This document shows positions 7,770 to 9,431 of a DNA stretch of 9,431 nucleotides, piece by piece; the first letter of the stretch is position 1; each line of letters starts with the position of its first letter. The notes beneath the pieces are model-generated. The model did not search any database, was not told the origin of the DNA, and was given only the letters and a program-made list of their open reading frames with translations. The position numbers and the translations under genes were made by a program. Source of the stretch: Candidatus Omnitrophota bacterium (GTDB lineage: Bacteria > Omnitrophota > Gorgyraeia > 2-02-FULL-51-18 > JAGOUK01); assembly GCA_018061225.1 (NCBI GenBank), contig JAGOUK010000036.1, positions 1 through 9,431 of the forward strand. The letters run 5' to 3'.

Positions 7770-8373
7770 ATTTTTTCCAAACGCTTTTAAAGCGAAGCTT
7801 CACCTCGGGCAGGACGCGTATTAGTCCCAAAACGGAGGGCGGTTTAAGCTCAAACCAATCCGTGCGCACTTGCGTCTCTCCGGAGACTTCAAGCGATCCG
7901 TCTGCCGATGGAGAGGCCGTCACGTTAAGTATAATTGCCTTTTCGATCTGCCGAATCTTGAGCACGCCCTCGAGACGGTAATGTTCGATGCCGGCACTTG
8001 TACCGGGCGCGGCGGAAGGCTCGGGTGCCGTGAGTTTGAGCGGCTTGAATTCTATCTCCGGAAACACGGAGACGTTGAACATTTTGCGCATCGCGTCATC
8101 CCGCTTAGACTCTCCGGTTAAAATCGGCACAATCGGTACACGAATCACCGCGCCTTCTAAAATCTGTCGCTCAGCCGCGTCCCAAGTCATCTCTCCCGAG
8201 AGCGCGCGGGTATCCCCGCTAAACGGATGCGCCGTGGACTTGGCGTCAAAGTGGACGGAGCTCTGACTAGAGTCGATCACATATCGCACTGGAGCAGCAT
8301 TGGCGGTCGAGATGACGGTTAAAACACAAACCGCTAATAAAATTGGGGTTTTCCAAAAAAAGTGCGGGCGCAT
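7753..8373 (-). CDS. YceI-family periplasmic lipid (polyprenyl)-binding protein
   Basis: 206 aa with a Sec signal peptide (residues 1-26, cleavage after ANA). The mature part is a typical YceI lipocalin-like barrel. It opens with YVIDSSQSSVHFDAKS (31-46) and HPFSGD, then LSGEMTWD. The family's central KRDDAMRKMFNVSVFPEIEF segment is at 90-109, LEGVLKIRQIEK at 134-145, and the closing TDWFELKPP...LPEVKLRF at 171-195. Known members bind isoprenoid chains such as polyprenyl quinone-like lipids in a closed hydrophobic barrel. It is the first gene of the operon with the flavoprotein and RND exporter and could carry their product across the periplasm (inference). A strong AGGAGGA ribosome-binding site lies 7 nt before the ATG. 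Length is normal for the family. Confidence 0.9.
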   Translation of the reverse strand: MRPHFFWKTPILLAVCVLTVISTANAAPVRYVIDSSQSSVHFDAKSTAHPFSGDTRALSGEMTWDAAERQILEGAVIRVPIVPILTGESKRDDAMRKMFNVSVFPEIEFKPLKLTAPEPSAAPGTSAGIEHYRLEGVLKIRQIEKAIILNVTASPSADGSLEVSGETQVRTDWFELKPPSVLGLIRVLPEVKLRFKSVWKKYEPAV

Positions 8374-8375
8374 AT

Positions 8376-8390
8376 AAGAGTCCTCCTCTT
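8376..8390 (-). promoter_or_regulatory. yceI ribosome-binding site presented in a small hairpin loop
   Basis: In the minus-strand transcript AAGAG and CUCUU can form a 5-bp stem enclosing exactly GAGGA, the core of the yceI ribosome-binding site, 2 nt before the AUG. One G-U and one A-U pair can extend it. The same bases form an inverted repeat in DNA between the two divergent genes, so they could also be a short protein-binding site. The hairpin is weak. Confidence 0.35.
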
Positions 8391-8398
8391 GTTATACT
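8391..8398. promoter_or_regulatory. Overlapping divergent -10 elements for the ubiE-like gene (+) and the yceI operon (-)
   Basis: On the plus strand TATACT (8393-8398) is a good -10 hexamer. It would start transcription at or within a base or two of the ubiE-like ATG at 8405, implying a leaderless mRNA, consistent with no ribosome-binding site there. On the minus strand TATAAC (8396-8391) could serve the yceI operon with a leader of about 10 nt. No convincing -35 was found for either direction, so this rests on the -10 boxes and the forced geometry of a 31-nt gap. Confidence 0.35.
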
Positions 8399-8404
8399 AC
8401 CACC

Positions 8405-9160
8405 ATGCTTAATTTAGAGTCAGTGGCCCGGCCCGACGCCGCTTATATTCGAACGATGTTTGACCGGATGGCAAGCCGGTACGATGCGTTCACTTTTTGG
8501 ATGAGTCTAGGAGGCGCGGGGCGGTTGAGAGCCCAGGCGCTTAAGGAGCTTAAGCCCGGCGACCGAGTGCTCGATATCGCCTGCGGAACGGGCGATCTTT
8601 CTCTCGAAGCATCCAAGCGCGTTGGTCCCGATGGTCGTGTGACCGGACTGGATTTTTCATCCGGCATGCTCGAAGTGGCTGAATTAAGGCGGGTCAAACA
8701 TCCGGAGCGCTTCCCGGCACCTGTCACGTGGGTCTGCCGAGGGGCCGAAACACTTCCGATCGAACACCCCGCGGGTCATGAAGACACCGGATCACCGGAA
8801 CAGTTCGAATGGATCGTGTCCGGCTTCGCGCTGCGCGGACTGTACGAACATATCGACCGTATTCTGGACGGGATGCGTGCCTCACTCGCGCCCGGCGGCC
8901 GAATCTCCCTGCTCGACCTGACTGAGCCGCGGAACCCGGTTTTTAGATCTCTCTACAAGACTTTCTTCTTTTCGTATGTGGCGTTTCTCGGGGCGCTGAT
9001 GTTTGGAAAAAATTACCCCATCGCCTATCTCCCCGATTCCTCTTCCCGCTTCCTCAAAGCCGACGAGTTCACCGCCAAACTCCGCTCGCACGGCTTCCAA
9101 AACGTCTCATCCCGTAGCTTCATCCTAGGCTCCGTAACCCTCTACTCCGCCAGCCTCTAA
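8405..9160 (+). CDS. UbiE/MenG-like class I SAM-dependent methyltransferase
   Basis: 251 aa. In UbiE/MenG enzymes this family C-methylates the ring of ubiquinone or menaquinone precursors. Visible features: the N-terminal IRTMFDRMASRYDAFTFWMS (15-34), matching the family's 'MFD.IA.RYD..N...S'; SAM motif I VLDIACGTGDLS (55-66); GLDFSSGMLEVAE (81-93) with the ribose-binding Asp; SGFALRGLYEHID (139-151); and LAPGGRISLLDLTEP (161-175). FGKNYPIAYLPDSSSRF (200-216) matches the late 'Y.YL..S...F' signature. It diverges from true UbiE: FALRG replaces the usual FGLRN, LDL replaces LEF, and a short acidic insertion lies at about 121-134. It may thus act on a related lipid or phenol. ATG 8405 was chosen because the next Met falls within the conserved N-terminal motif; no ribosome-binding site precedes it. 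Divergent from the yceI operon with only 31 nt between. Confidence 0.87.
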   Translation: MLNLESVARPDAAYIRTMFDRMASRYDAFTFWMSLGGAGRLRAQALKELKPGDRVLDIACGTGDLSLEASKRVGPDGRVTGLDFSSGMLEVAELRRVKHPERFPAPVTWVCRGAETLPIEHPAGHEDTGSPEQFEWIVSGFALRGLYEHIDRILDGMRASLAPGGRISLLDLTEPRNPVFRSLYKTFFFSYVAFLGALMFGKNYPIAYLPDSSSRFLKADEFTAKLRSHGFQNVSSRSFILGSVTLYSASL

Positions 9161-9241
9161 CTCTATTCCATCTCTTATCGCCCCGGGCGGAGCAGTAAAC
9201 ACATTTGTGGGGTATCAGCGGATGTTTCGTTTGCCGATTAT
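9161..9241. other. Convergent spacer
   Basis: An 81-nt gap between the ubiE-like stop and the stop of the minus-strand partial gene. It contains a short GC palindrome (CGCCCCGGGCG near 9180-9190) with too small a loop and no following U-tract on either strand. No confident terminator was seen although the flanking genes converge here. Confidence 0.5.
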
Positions 9242-9430
9242 TTAATTGGTATGAATCACCAAGAACCTCTTTCTGCGCTTCTCGTACACTGATTTGATCC
9301 ACTCTTCCGCATCAAAGTCGCCGATTAAAAGATCTTGTTCCGTAAACCGGTATCCAAAATAGGGGTCCGTGATCTCCGAAGGGGCCGGCGTCATCGGATC
9401 CGGACCCAACTCCTCGTTCAAAATCGGTGC
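9242..9430 (-). CDS. Unrecognised protein, C-terminal 62 residues (5' end off the right edge)
   Basis: The minus-strand frame is open from the right edge to TAA at 9244-9242 and gives 62 residues plus stop. The sequence looks coding: a Pro/Glu-rich start (NEELGPDPMTPAPSE), TDPYFGYRF, an acidic amphipathic stretch (GDFDAEEWIKSVYEK) and a basic end (KRRKRFLVIHTN). It has a balanced composition and GC-rich third positions like its neighbours. I do not recognise the family from so short a tail. The alternative minus-strand frame at 9120-9302 overlaps the methyltransferase end and looks less protein-like. Confidence 0.55.
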   Translation of the reverse strand, partial: APILNEELGPDPMTPAPSEITDPYFGYRFTEQDLLIGDFDAEEWIKSVYEKRRKRFLVIHTN

Positions 9431-9431
9431 G

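Noticed and set aside
7786..7798. Perfect inverted repeat CGCTTTTAAAGCG near the end of the yceI-like gene
   Set aside because: It is inside the coding sequence, its one-base centre cannot form a normal hairpin loop, and nothing links it to regulation.
9120..9302. 60-residue minus-strand frame at the methyltransferase end
   Set aside because: It overlaps the methyltransferase 3' end and the better-composed partial gene, and has no ribosome-binding site or recognisable motif.
1..9431. CRISPR array, insertion sequence, tRNA or rRNA
   Set aside because: No regularly spaced direct repeats, terminal inverted repeats with transposase, or cloverleaf-like sequences were seen.

Overview
The window reads as chromosomal DNA from a Gram-negative, outer-membrane-bearing bacterium of moderate to fairly high GC. 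It encodes an outer-membrane two-partner secretion (TPS) transporter, a periplasmic YceI lipocalin and a UbiE-like methyltransferase. No rRNA, tRNA, transposase, phage or CRISPR signal was seen. The TpsA style (an NPNGIMFG motif followed by Gly-rich 'GDGGRVIVWSD' and 'LLLDPDNI' segments) is shared by environmental lineages such as Omnitrophota, cyanobacteria and deltaproteobacterial groups. I cannot fix the phylum from sequence alone.

Layout: almost everything is on the minus strand. From right to left: (i) 9242-9430, the C-terminal tail of an unrecognised protein entering from the right edge; (ii) 8405-9160, a UbiE/MenG-like methyltransferase, the only plus-strand gene; (iii) a tight three-gene minus-strand operon transcribed divergently from it: yceI-like (7753-8373), a geranylgeranyl-reductase-like flavoprotein (6585-7769, 17-nt overlap) and an MMPL/RND-family exporter (4315-6588, ATGA overlap); (iv) a 213-nt AT-rich spacer holding a near-consensus promoter (TTGACA, 17 bp, TAATCT); (v) a TPS operon: TpsB (1885-4101), then 28 nt later TpsA (1856 running off the left edge).

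How the genes may work together: TpsB is the outer-membrane pore that recognises the N-terminal TPS domain of TpsA and secretes it as a long beta-helical surface fibre. The right-hand group pairs four families that all handle hydrophobic, often isoprenoid, molecules: a polyprenyl-binding lipocalin, an isoprenoid-reductase-type flavoprotein, a lipid-exporting RND pump and a quinone-type C-methyltransferase. Together they suggest modification and envelope delivery of an isoprenoid, quinone or phenolic lipid. That pathway is inference.

The most unusual item is a roughly 205-residue exported extension on TpsB, ahead of its POTRA domains. It carries two copies of a UVR-like helical motif (DFEHAIEIRDQL and NFEQAIEIREEM), a motif otherwise known from cytoplasmic UvrB/UvrC-type proteins. 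Also notable are the very short divergent promoter region at 8374-8404, where the ubiE-like gene may be leaderless and the yceI ribosome-binding site sits in a hairpin loop, and the loss of the acidic residue from the first half of the RND exporter's TM4/TM10 pair.
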